Positions 35,084 through 42,961 of a DNA stretch of 42,961 nt are shown here, piece after piece; within the stretch, counting starts at the first letter, position 1; the number at the start of each line of letters is the position of its first letter. Position numbers and translations under genes: made by a program. Under the pieces are notes generated by a model. It ran no database searches and was not told the DNA's origin. It saw only the letters and a program-made list of their open reading frames with translations. This DNA comes from Spirochaetaceae bacterium. Its GTDB lineage: Bacteria > Spirochaetota > Spirochaetia > DSM-27196 > SLAA01. The stretch spans positions 1-42,961 of the forward strand of contig REEM01000104.1 of NCBI GenBank assembly GCA_007695055.1. Direction: 5' to 3'.

Positions 35084-37780
35084 TTATGAGTCGAGCTCAC
35101 CAATTCGCTCCTGAATAAACAAGCGAAAACGCTCACTAGGTGACTGCCGCTGAAGTTCCGCAAGCTCACGTAGGATCTGTGCGCGAGTGACTCCGTCCAC
35201 CTCCTCGCTATGGTAACGTGAAGTTAATCGTAAATACTCTGAGAAGTCAACGGCGACTTGATTCTGGATATAATCTGTAGCAACTCCCCACAGAGTATCG
35301 CCGGGCTCTACAACATGTGTTCTGCCGTCAGGAAGCACGAAAGTGTTTCCTGGGAAAATCCAGTCAGGGTCCGGCCCGAGGCCCGGAATATCACCTTTTG
35401 GCTGACCGAGTGTCCTGTAGTCGTTCTGGGCTGCAATAGCATTTGTCCACACAATAATGTCGTTAATGGTTGGGGTTAGGCCGTGCGACGCAACGCCCGC
35501 TGCAACCGCATCGGATTCCGGGTCGTGCATCAGCTCCGGTTCAATCCCAGGATCGTCATCTCCGTCCGCAGGTGCTGTGTCATCATCTGTCAAAGATAGA
35601 TCGTCGCGGTCTCGCGCACGAGGGTCAGGCAGAACCGCGGGATCATCTGGATCAAGGGGTGCAGGAAGGTCCGTGTCCGAAGGGGTAGACACCGGCGTAT
35701 CACCCCGCAGTCCGGCGGCCATCCTCTCGAGTGGGCCGGGTAGCGGCACACGAAGGAAGAAGACTAACAGAAGAAGTAGTACGAGAAGTCCACCAATGGC
35801 AACTGCAGCTTTTCCCGGCCCGCCCAGTGAACTGGAGGAGCGCCGAGATGAGCGCCCGACACTGACAGTCATGCCGGAGGCCTGGGACCCTGACCCTTTG
35901 GCCATGCTTTTATCAGAGAGCGCAGTCTTGGCTTGGTTGACTCCGGCTGAATCGACTATCGTCGAACCATGGGTGGCGGCCTCCTTGCGCACATCTTTGC
36001 CGCCTGCTTGCTGCTTGGGCTCGAGCTCCTTCTTGGCGGATTTCGTTTCGTCAGCCTTGTCTCGTGCTGCTGCGCGGGCAGCGGCCTGTTCACGCAGCGT
36101 CATACCTTTGGTAGAAACTTCCGTGGCTGCCTGTGGTTCAGGCTTAGGCCGCTTACGACGCGCCATTTCCGTATCCAGCTCACCTATAAGCCGGTTCAAA
36201 CGCGAGCGCTCCGAGACAAACTCGCGTTCACTTTGGTGCTCAATAGCACGAATGCGCCTTCGCGCTGCGGAAGTCTGGGTGATACTAGTTCTGCTCAAGG
36301 CCGGATGCGGGATGATTAGGTTGTAGGCCCTTTTGGGGTCCAGATACACGGTAACCGAGTACCTTAACTCGGGTGCTGGCTCCGGCGCTACCGAACTTCG
36401 TTCGTTGAGGAGTTCACTTAGTTTACGGTACGACGCAACGTGTGTACCGGAGTCTATTCCTGCGCCTGCGACCATTGCTGCGTTTTTCAGGTAGAAGGGA
36501 AAAAGCGACTGTGGGTCGTTTCGGGGAGACATTAATCCGGCCGGTAACTCAGCAAAAGCCCGTTTGAACTCTGCTGGCTTGCCAACAACATCGAAGGCTT
36601 CGCGCAAAAGCGCCAAGCCTTGCCGTTCACTTTCGGTCATGAGCCCGGACTCCGCAAAGCTGCTGAAGCTCAGAGCCTCTTCTAAAAGATCTGGCATAAC
36701 GGGGATGCCCGACTGTATTCGATGAGGTATGCCTTCTCGTAACGGTAGTTCAGTCTTCTCTCCGAGGCGGGAGACCACAAGGCTACCCCGCGCTCTGTCC
36801 ACTGCGGCACCAACAATTTTGCTCGTGGAGTTGGGTTCGGCATGGGTCTCGAAGAGCGATAGTCGGACCCCGCCATACTCAATGCTTACTTCTTCCTCGT
36901 TCTCACCAGCGCCCCGCCTGAGTCGGAAACTCCCAACCTTAAGCCACTTTCCCAAGGGGGTAGAAGCAAACTCTGCCTTCAGTACATGAGGCGTGGCGGC
37001 TGAGAACAGATCCATTAAATTTCGTAAGTCTTTTCCGTTGGATCCTGCAACAATAATGGACTTAGATGTCCTGGCTGCACGCTTGAACAGCCGCACAAGC
37101 CCCTCTCCCGGCTCTTCTGCAATCAGCAGCTGTACTGTATCCGGGTCGACACCTGCTACGGCGAGATCTCGGAAATACTCACTATGAAGTCCCGCAGCAA
37201 CGGCAACTCCATCTTGAAAAAGGTATACCTCGCCGCCAGCAACTACACACCCAAGGCCATGGAGAGCGTCGATACCCATTCGGACAGGATCACGACGCAA
37301 AGCATGGGAAATCTGTTCTACGGCTTCGCTATAGTGCAGATCTTCTTTGGCCCGCTTGGCAAGGTCGAAAACTGCTCGGTGCTCCATTTTGAGTCGTACA
37401 TTTGCGTCTTCATAGAAGTACACGTAAGCGCCAGCATCATCGGGTGACTCATCTGCTACCGTTTGATATCCTTCAGCAGGTATCTCGCGGTGTTGCAGAA
37501 AGCTCTTGAAACGGTCTACGGTCTTTGGGTCCCCAACATATCTGTAGTCGGAAGACCGTCGGAGATCAAGATTGTGCTGCTCCACAAGGGGACTGCCGGG
37601 GAAGGTATCACTGACAACAATAGAGTTGATCAGCGACTTCACGTTCTCTGGAAGCTCCGCTGAGTTGCCTATTCGCACAAAGGGGCGATAGTCGGCTGGA
37701 GTTCTGCCGACGTACACAAGATAGCATTCGGAGTCAATGTGAAATACTCTTCTTTCCGGCCGTCGGCCGTAATCTTCCAT
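35084..37780 (-). CDS. Single-pass membrane protein with large cytoplasmic region and C-terminal LysM-like domain
   Basis: TM 'AAVAIGGLLVLLLLLVFFL' preceded by Ser/Arg-rich and KR-rich segments and followed by an Asp/Pro-rich segment; C-terminal 'HVVEPGDTLWGVATDYI' is LysM-like. Confidence 0.75.
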   Translation of the reverse strand: MEDYGRRPERRVFHIDSECYLVYVGRTPADYRPFVRIGNSAELPENVKSLINSIVVSDTFPGSPLVEQHNLDLRRSSDYRYVGDPKTVDRFKSFLQHREIPAEGYQTVADESPDDAGAYVYFYEDANVRLKMEHRAVFDLAKRAKEDLHYSEAVEQISHALRRDPVRMGIDALHGLGCVVAGGEVYLFQDGVAVAAGLHSEYFRDLAVAGVDPDTVQLLIAEEPGEGLVRLFKRAARTSKSIIVAGSNGKDLRNLMDLFSAATPHVLKAEFASTPLGKWLKVGSFRLRRGAGENEEEVSIEYGGVRLSLFETHAEPNSTSKIVGAAVDRARGSLVVSRLGEKTELPLREGIPHRIQSGIPVMPDLLEEALSFSSFAESGLMTESERQGLALLREAFDVVGKPAEFKRAFAELPAGLMSPRNDPQSLFPFYLKNAAMVAGAGIDSGTHVASYRKLSELLNERSSVAPEPAPELRYSVTVYLDPKRAYNLIIPHPALSRTSITQTSAARRRIRAIEHQSEREFVSERSRLNRLIGELDTEMARRKRPKPEPQAATEVSTKGMTLREQAAARAAARDKADETKSAKKELEPKQQAGGKDVRKEAATHGSTIVDSAGVNQAKTALSDKSMAKGSGSQASGMTVSVGRSSRRSSSSLGGPGKAAVAIGGLLVLLLLLVFFLRVPLPGPLERMAAGLRGDTPVSTPSDTDLPAPLDPDDPAVLPDPRARDRDDLSLTDDDTAPADGDDDPGIEPELMHDPESDAVAAGVASHGLTPTINDIIVWTNAIAAQNDYRTLGQPKGDIPGLGPDPDWIFPGNTFVLPDGRTHVVEPGDTLWGVATDYIQNQVAVDFSEYLRLTSRYHSEEVDGVTRAQILRELAELQRQSPSERFRLFIQERIGELDS

Positions 37781-37793
37781 TTCATCCCCTTCT

Positions 37794-37823
37794 TTGATGA
37801 ATACTATAGATTAATGCTACAAT
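37794..37823 (+). promoter_or_regulatory. Sigma70-like promoter: TTGATG-N18-TACAAT upstream of the MinD-like gene
   Basis: Hexamers and spacing read directly; 39 nt from -10 to the ATG at 37863. Confidence 0.5.
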
Positions 37824-37862
37824 GGCAATACTTTCCAGTACAATTACCAAAAAGGACGCACT

Positions 37863-38990
37863 ATGATCCATTCTGAACAGCTTAGAACCAAGATTTTGCC
37901 TATTGCAGGTGGAAAAGGCGGTGTCGGCAAGTCGGTAACCGCAGCTTCGCTTGGCATTCTCCTTGGTTCCTACGGTAAACGCACGGTTCTCGTTGACCTT
38001 GACCTGGGTGGCTCAAACCTCCATACCTATCTTGGCCGAAAGAATAATACGCTCGGCATTGGCAACTACCTTGCCTCGAAAGACATAGCCATTGGAGATA
38101 TCATCCAAAGCACCGAACATGAGAACCTCCGTTTCATTCCTGGAGATGTCCTGGTTGAAGGAGTGGCCAACGTAAGTTATGGACAGAAGCGCAGCTTGAT
38201 AGCGGCACTTGCCAAATTGGATGTTGACTTTGTACTCCTTGATCTTGGCTCCGGTACACACCAGAACGTCATTGATTTCTTTCTGGCCTCAAACTCCGGA
38301 ATTCTTGTTTCTACCCCCCAGGCACCTGCCATACTCAACACCTACGGTTTCTTGAAGAATGCTGTTTTTCGTCATGTGCATCGAAGCACCGGTTCCAACA
38401 AGAAGGTATCGGAGTACCTGAAGAAGCTGCACGCAGAGACGACGGCCAATAGTACACCACCCATGACAGAGATTGTCGCCCGGATTAAGAAGCTTGGCAA
38501 GAACATCGGCACTGAGGTGGAGGACTTTCTTAAGGACTTTAAGCCTCACCTCATTTTGAACATGGCGCGCTCACACCAAGACTTGTCTATTGCACGCAGT
38601 TTGCGTGACCTGAGTCGAAAAAACTTGGATATTGAACTTGCATGTCTCGGGGGGGTCCATTACGAGCCTGAGGTTAATAGGGCAGTGACCGAACAACGCC
38701 CCTTCATTACCGGTGCGGGTTCGTGCACCGCAGGGTTACAACTGGACCGCATTGCACAGAAACTGGTGCACTCACCCGAGTTCCCGGACATGCCGCTGGA
38801 CCTCGATATCTACCAAGACTCTTTTGAGTTAGCCGGAATAGAAATGGAGTCCGACGGTGACCCTGAAGCAGCAGGTGAAGCTGGAGACCTCCGACCGGAG
38901 GACCTGCTTGAGGTCATGGCGGCTCAGAAGAAGGAGATCCAGGAGCTTCGCCAGACTATTCATAACCTAACGGTGGGCGGGCTGCGTTAG
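37863..38990 (+). CDS. MinD/ParA/FlhG-like P-loop ATPase
   Basis: Deviant Walker A 'GGKGGVGKSVTAASLGILLG', 'TVLVDLDLGGSNLHTYLG', 'VDFVLLDLGSGTHQNVIDFFLAS'. Confidence 0.92.
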   Translation: MIHSEQLRTKILPIAGGKGGVGKSVTAASLGILLGSYGKRTVLVDLDLGGSNLHTYLGRKNNTLGIGNYLASKDIAIGDIIQSTEHENLRFIPGDVLVEGVANVSYGQKRSLIAALAKLDVDFVLLDLGSGTHQNVIDFFLASNSGILVSTPQAPAILNTYGFLKNAVFRHVHRSTGSNKKVSEYLKKLHAETTANSTPPMTEIVARIKKLGKNIGTEVEDFLKDFKPHLILNMARSHQDLSIARSLRDLSRKNLDIELACLGGVHYEPEVNRAVTEQRPFITGAGSCTAGLQLDRIAQKLVHSPEFPDMPLDLDIYQDSFELAGIEMESDGDPEAAGEAGDLRPEDLLEVMAAQKKEIQELRQTIHNLTVGGLR

Positions 38991-38996
38991 TGCCCA

Positions 38997-40301
38997 TTAT
39001 GCGGGTAGACCTTTCGGGTGAATCCGCCTGCCAGCTACGTAGGTTGCCGCAACACTCTCCTCACGGGCTAAAGTGAAGAGCGCCCCAAGAGCGGCCTCGC
39101 AGGATGCGGCTCGCTCAAGAACCGCACGCAGCGTAGAGTTTGCTGGCGGTCGTATGAGCACAAAATCGGCCTCTTTCTCTGGCGTAAAATCTCCAATCTG
39201 CTTCTCCAGTCCCATCACCCTCGCTCCAGCCGCCCCAGACAGGTACAAGAGATGTCGTGGACTCAAGCGATACCCGTCCTCCCGTAGCATCTGGGTTTCG
39301 TAGGCCCGCAAGGACTCATTGAACAGACTAAAACCCGAGCCCGCCCCAACATCGCACCCAAGTCCAAAAGCTACACCATGTTTTATATGCCGAGCCATAG
39401 GAAAGGTACCACTTCCAAGGAATGAGTTTGAGGAAGGACAGTGAGCAACTGAACAACCGCAGGTGCCCATACGCGAGAGTTCCGAATCAGAGACATGGAG
39501 ATTATGAGCAAATACCGAACGCTTACCAGCCAGACCATACCGTTCATAGGTGTCAAAGTAGTCGCGGCTTGAAGGAAACAAACCACGTACGAAGTTAATT
39601 TCCTCCTTATTCTCGTTTATGTGGGTCTGAAAGTACAGACCGGGGGCACTCTCCAGAAGCTCACCACACACCTCAAGAAGCGGCCCACTACAGGAAACGG
39701 AAAAGCGTGGAGTCACCGCGTATCTAAGATTCCCATGGCCATGATACCGGGCAATGAGCTCCTGAGTTTCCTCACGAGCTCGCCCAACGGTGGTTTCAAG
39801 CTCAGGGAGCAGGTTTTGGTCTCCCAAGACCAAGCCCGAGGTAATTCGCAAGCCGGAGTTTGCCGCTTTCCGAAAAAATGCATCCTGAGCTGTCAGTATA
39901 TGGCTGCCAAATACAAGGGCGGTGGTTGTGCCGTTCGCCGCCAGGCGCTCGAGAAAAAGATCGGCCGCACCCTCTGCCTCCGGAACTCTGCTCAATGCTG
40001 CCTCGGCTGGCAATGTGCGTTGCCTGAGCCACTCTAGCAGAGGAAGACCCATGGCGCCAATAATGGTGAGCTGTGGAAAGTGAACGTGCGTATCTACGAA
40101 ACCGGGCAGAAGATATGCGCCTCTTTCGTCAATAATATCTGCTTCCGGATGCTTCTCACGCATCTCGGCGTAGGGCCCGCACGATAGGATCCGGTTCGCC
40201 TTAAAAACCACAGCTCCGTCGGCAAAGCTCTCAAAGGCCTGATCAGACTCGAAAGGGTTTGCCGGGGTGTGCATAACTGTCGCACGAATTAGCTTGCTCA
40301 C
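38997..40301 (-). CDS. guaD: Guanine deaminase
   Basis: 'LLPGFVDTHVHFPQLTIIGAMGLPLLEWL', 'QTHINENKEEINFVRGLFP', 'VAHCPSSNSFLGSGTF', 'GLGCDVGAGSGFSLF'. Confidence 0.93.
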   Translation of the reverse strand: MSKLIRATVMHTPANPFESDQAFESFADGAVVFKANRILSCGPYAEMREKHPEADIIDERGAYLLPGFVDTHVHFPQLTIIGAMGLPLLEWLRQRTLPAEAALSRVPEAEGAADLFLERLAANGTTTALVFGSHILTAQDAFFRKAANSGLRITSGLVLGDQNLLPELETTVGRAREETQELIARYHGHGNLRYAVTPRFSVSCSGPLLEVCGELLESAPGLYFQTHINENKEEINFVRGLFPSSRDYFDTYERYGLAGKRSVFAHNLHVSDSELSRMGTCGCSVAHCPSSNSFLGSGTFPMARHIKHGVAFGLGCDVGAGSGFSLFNESLRAYETQMLREDGYRLSPRHLLYLSGAAGARVMGLEKQIGDFTPEKEADFVLIRPPANSTLRAVLERAASCEAALGALFTLAREESVAATYVAGRRIHPKGLPA

Positions 40302-40306
40302 CTGCG

Positions 40307-42145
40307 TTACGCCTCATGCTCAACAGCTACCGGAACAATGCAGCCCGTAGTTACATCAACGAGGCCATGATCCGTCAACTTAAGACACGGGATCACCGGC
40401 AGCCCCAGAAAACTCAAAGCCATAAAGGGCGCGGGCATGGTCACTCCAAGTCCTGAAGCGGCCGCGTCTAGTTCCTGCATTTTGTCCCGAACCTCCGCCA
40501 GACTCAACTCACTCAGCAAACCCGCTATGGGCAAGGAGAGTTCAGCAAGCACTCTTCCGGACTCAACCGCCACCAAGCCACCCTCTATTTTGGTCAGCCG
40601 AGCCACCGCTGTCACAATGTCTTCGTCCGAGACGCCCACACCAATTATGTTGTGATGGTCATGAGCAACCGAGATGGCAAGAGCACCACGCCGCAGCCCA
40701 AACTCAGCTACCAGGGCCGCCGCCACATTTCCATTTTTGCCGTGCCGCTCTACACAAAAAATCTTGGCGATGTCGGAACTCGGGTCCGGCAAGGCCTCGC
40801 CATTGACGTGGTAAGGTTGGATGCGCCTTTCTTGGGTAAGAATCTGATGTGCAATAGGAACTATGACTCGAGCCTCGTATGCGGACTCAGGATAGGGGAT
40901 TCGCAGCGCCTCGAGCTTTATCCGGTCCACCTTAACGGTGCGCCTGACGGCTTGCGCTGACACCACCGGCCTTGTAATGGGCTCCGTAACCCGACCACTC
41001 GTTGCTACGAGAGCTCCAGACACAAAGACCTCATTGGCACGGAAACTGGGCAGATCCTCCATGAGCATGAAATCGGCAAAGTAGCCCGGAAGCACCGCTC
41101 CACGACGCTGAAGCCAAAAGTAGCGTGCCGTGTTCCATGTTGCTGCTCTCACTGCCAGTGGCGGTGCAACTCCAGCGGCAATAGCCATGCGTACCAGGCA
41201 GTCAACGCCGCCCTCGCTCAACAGATCTTCCGGGAGCCGATCGTCGGTCACAAAGCCAATTCGGTCGGCATGCTCGGGAGTGAGCAGCGGCACTAGTGCC
41301 TTCAGGTCACGTGTTGTCGAACCCTCTCTGATCATAATGAAGGCCCCAGCGCGGAGTTTTTCAAGCCCTTCTTCATAAGTAGTGCACTCATGGTCGCTTC
41401 CTATCCCTGCCCCGTGGTAGGCGGCCAGAGAGAGGCCCGAAATCCCCGGCGCGTGGCCGTCCGCAGACTTGCGCGCACGCGCTGCGGCCATGACCTTGGA
41501 TAGGGAATCTTCAGTGGCGGCTATTACATCTGGAAAGCTCATGATCTCGGCTACGCCCACCACGCGCTCGTGTTGGAGTAGTTCCTCAATCTCTGCAACC
41601 GAGATCAGGGCACCGCTGGTCTCCAATGTCGTTGAAGGAACACAGCTTGGCACGGTCACCATGACCGACAGTGGCAGACCTTCAACAGATTGGAGAACCC
41701 AGTCAATGCCGGCCCGTCCACACACATTTGCAATTTCGTGAGGATCCCAAACGACGGCTGTAACCCCGCGTGACAGCACCGCCTCGGCATAGGCGGCCGG
41801 TGTAACAAGGGAAGACTCAATGTGAAGGTGTCCGTCTATGAGGCCAGGAACCAGGTATCGCCCACCTGCATCTACAACATTAGGTGACGCAATATCGTCC
41901 GCAGCGGGCCCAACCGCAACAATAAGGCGTCCAGCCACCACAACCGAGCCGAACACTTCCTCCTGAGTGACAACGTTCAGAATCCGAGCGTTAATGATCT
42001 TGAGATCTGCTGCTTCTTGAGAACTGGCCACCCGACTCAGCAAGCGCAACTCCTCCCTGCCAGGAAGCAATCCTCCATACTCAGCTGGGTTTCCGGGTAG
42101 TGACTGACTGTTCACGAAAGGCCTCCTTGTGCTCACATCTATCAT
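40307..42145 (-). CDS. ade: Adenine deaminase
   Basis: 'LVPGLIDGHLHIESSLVTPAAYAEAVLSRGVTAVVWDPHEIANVCG', 'TDDRLPEDLLSEGGVDCLVRMAI', 'ISVAHDHHNIIGVG'. Start placed at the internal ATG 42145 (MIDVSTRRP); the track ORF begins at 42277. Confidence 0.95.
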   Translation of the reverse strand: MIDVSTRRPFVNSQSLPGNPAEYGGLLPGREELRLLSRVASSQEAADLKIINARILNVVTQEEVFGSVVVAGRLIVAVGPAADDIASPNVVDAGGRYLVPGLIDGHLHIESSLVTPAAYAEAVLSRGVTAVVWDPHEIANVCGRAGIDWVLQSVEGLPLSVMVTVPSCVPSTTLETSGALISVAEIEELLQHERVVGVAEIMSFPDVIAATEDSLSKVMAAARARKSADGHAPGISGLSLAAYHGAGIGSDHECTTYEEGLEKLRAGAFIMIREGSTTRDLKALVPLLTPEHADRIGFVTDDRLPEDLLSEGGVDCLVRMAIAAGVAPPLAVRAATWNTARYFWLQRRGAVLPGYFADFMLMEDLPSFRANEVFVSGALVATSGRVTEPITRPVVSAQAVRRTVKVDRIKLEALRIPYPESAYEARVIVPIAHQILTQERRIQPYHVNGEALPDPSSDIAKIFCVERHGKNGNVAAALVAEFGLRRGALAISVAHDHHNIIGVGVSDEDIVTAVARLTKIEGGLVAVESGRVLAELSLPIAGLLSELSLAEVRDKMQELDAAASGLGVTMPAPFMALSFLGLPVIPCLKLTDHGLVDVTTGCIVPVAVEHEA

Positions 42146-42160
42146 CACCAGAAGCAAACA

Positions 42161-42184
42161 ACCACATGGTAGTGCCATAGTGGT
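42161..42184. promoter_or_regulatory. Hairpin just upstream of the ade start
   Basis: Minus strand ACCAC(T)ATGG-cacta-CCATGTGGT: 9-bp stem with one bulged T, about 16 nt from the ade start. Confidence 0.45.
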
Positions 42185-42319
42185 CAGCTGTACAGTGTGA
42201 GCTTTCAGAGAATACGCGATAAATGGGTCACACAAAAGGCATAGAGGAAGGAAGTGGTGTACAGAATGGATATGCAAGGCGAATGTGAGCCTTGAGAAAG
42301 GGAAGAGGGCGCAAAAAAA

Positions 42320-42434
<115 letters not shown>

Positions 42435-42550
42435 TATTAATTACACATTAATACGCTCACTCTTTGACACACCGGCGCATTTGGGGGGCAGCCGGTGGGC
42501 CTGTAGCGGGGAAAGGAAGAGGTAATGGGTGGTGATGAATAGGAAATATG

Positions 42551-42961
<411 letters not shown>

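Noticed and set aside
35457-36326. 289-aa plus ORF opposite the LysM protein
   Set aside because: Ser/Arg/Pro-rich low-complexity translation typical of an antisense frame over biased codons; the minus frame has TM and LysM features.
42470-42497. CACCGGC/GCCGGTG stem in the 23S-5S spacer
   Set aside because: Probably an ordinary rRNA spacer processing structure; not unusual.

Overview
Chromosomal window that looks like a free-living spirochaete (Spirochaetaceae/Spirochaetales; inferred from a cfpA-like gene and overall gene content, not from a search). It is densely coding and mostly housekeeping. Gene order: a polysaccharide-deacetylase-like protein (minus strand, runs off the left edge, absent from the ORF track); PIN-PhoH ATPase; M20 amidohydrolase; XPB-type helicase and a probable partner; fused AroD-AroE; degenerate-GGDEF/EAL protein; Rex; FtsK; SLT lytic transglycosylase lipoprotein; membrane-anchored protein with an Hsp70 substrate-binding-like domain; TPR protein with a C-terminal Mrr-like domain; RsmG/MnmG; pyruvate:ferredoxin oxidoreductase; J-domain protein; PPDK-like protein; unknown ORF; CfpA-like filament protein; LysM transmembrane protein; MinD/FlhG-like ATPase; guanine and adenine deaminases; 5S rRNA and the 3' end of 23S rRNA. 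I see no CRISPR array, transposase, prophage or tRNA. The most interesting signals are: (1) a PPDK homologue whose ATP-grasp half has lost the canonical motifs while the phospho-His and PEP/pyruvate halves are intact, in an apparent operon with the cfpA-like gene, a LysM transmembrane protein and an unknown ORF; (2) an Hsp70 substrate-binding-like domain with no ATPase domain, tail-anchored, overlapping a lytic transglycosylase gene and divergent from a TPR/dead-Mrr-like fusion; (3) a Rex repressor with an extra four-Cys cluster, together with a perfect 18-bp Rex-type operator upstream of PFOR.
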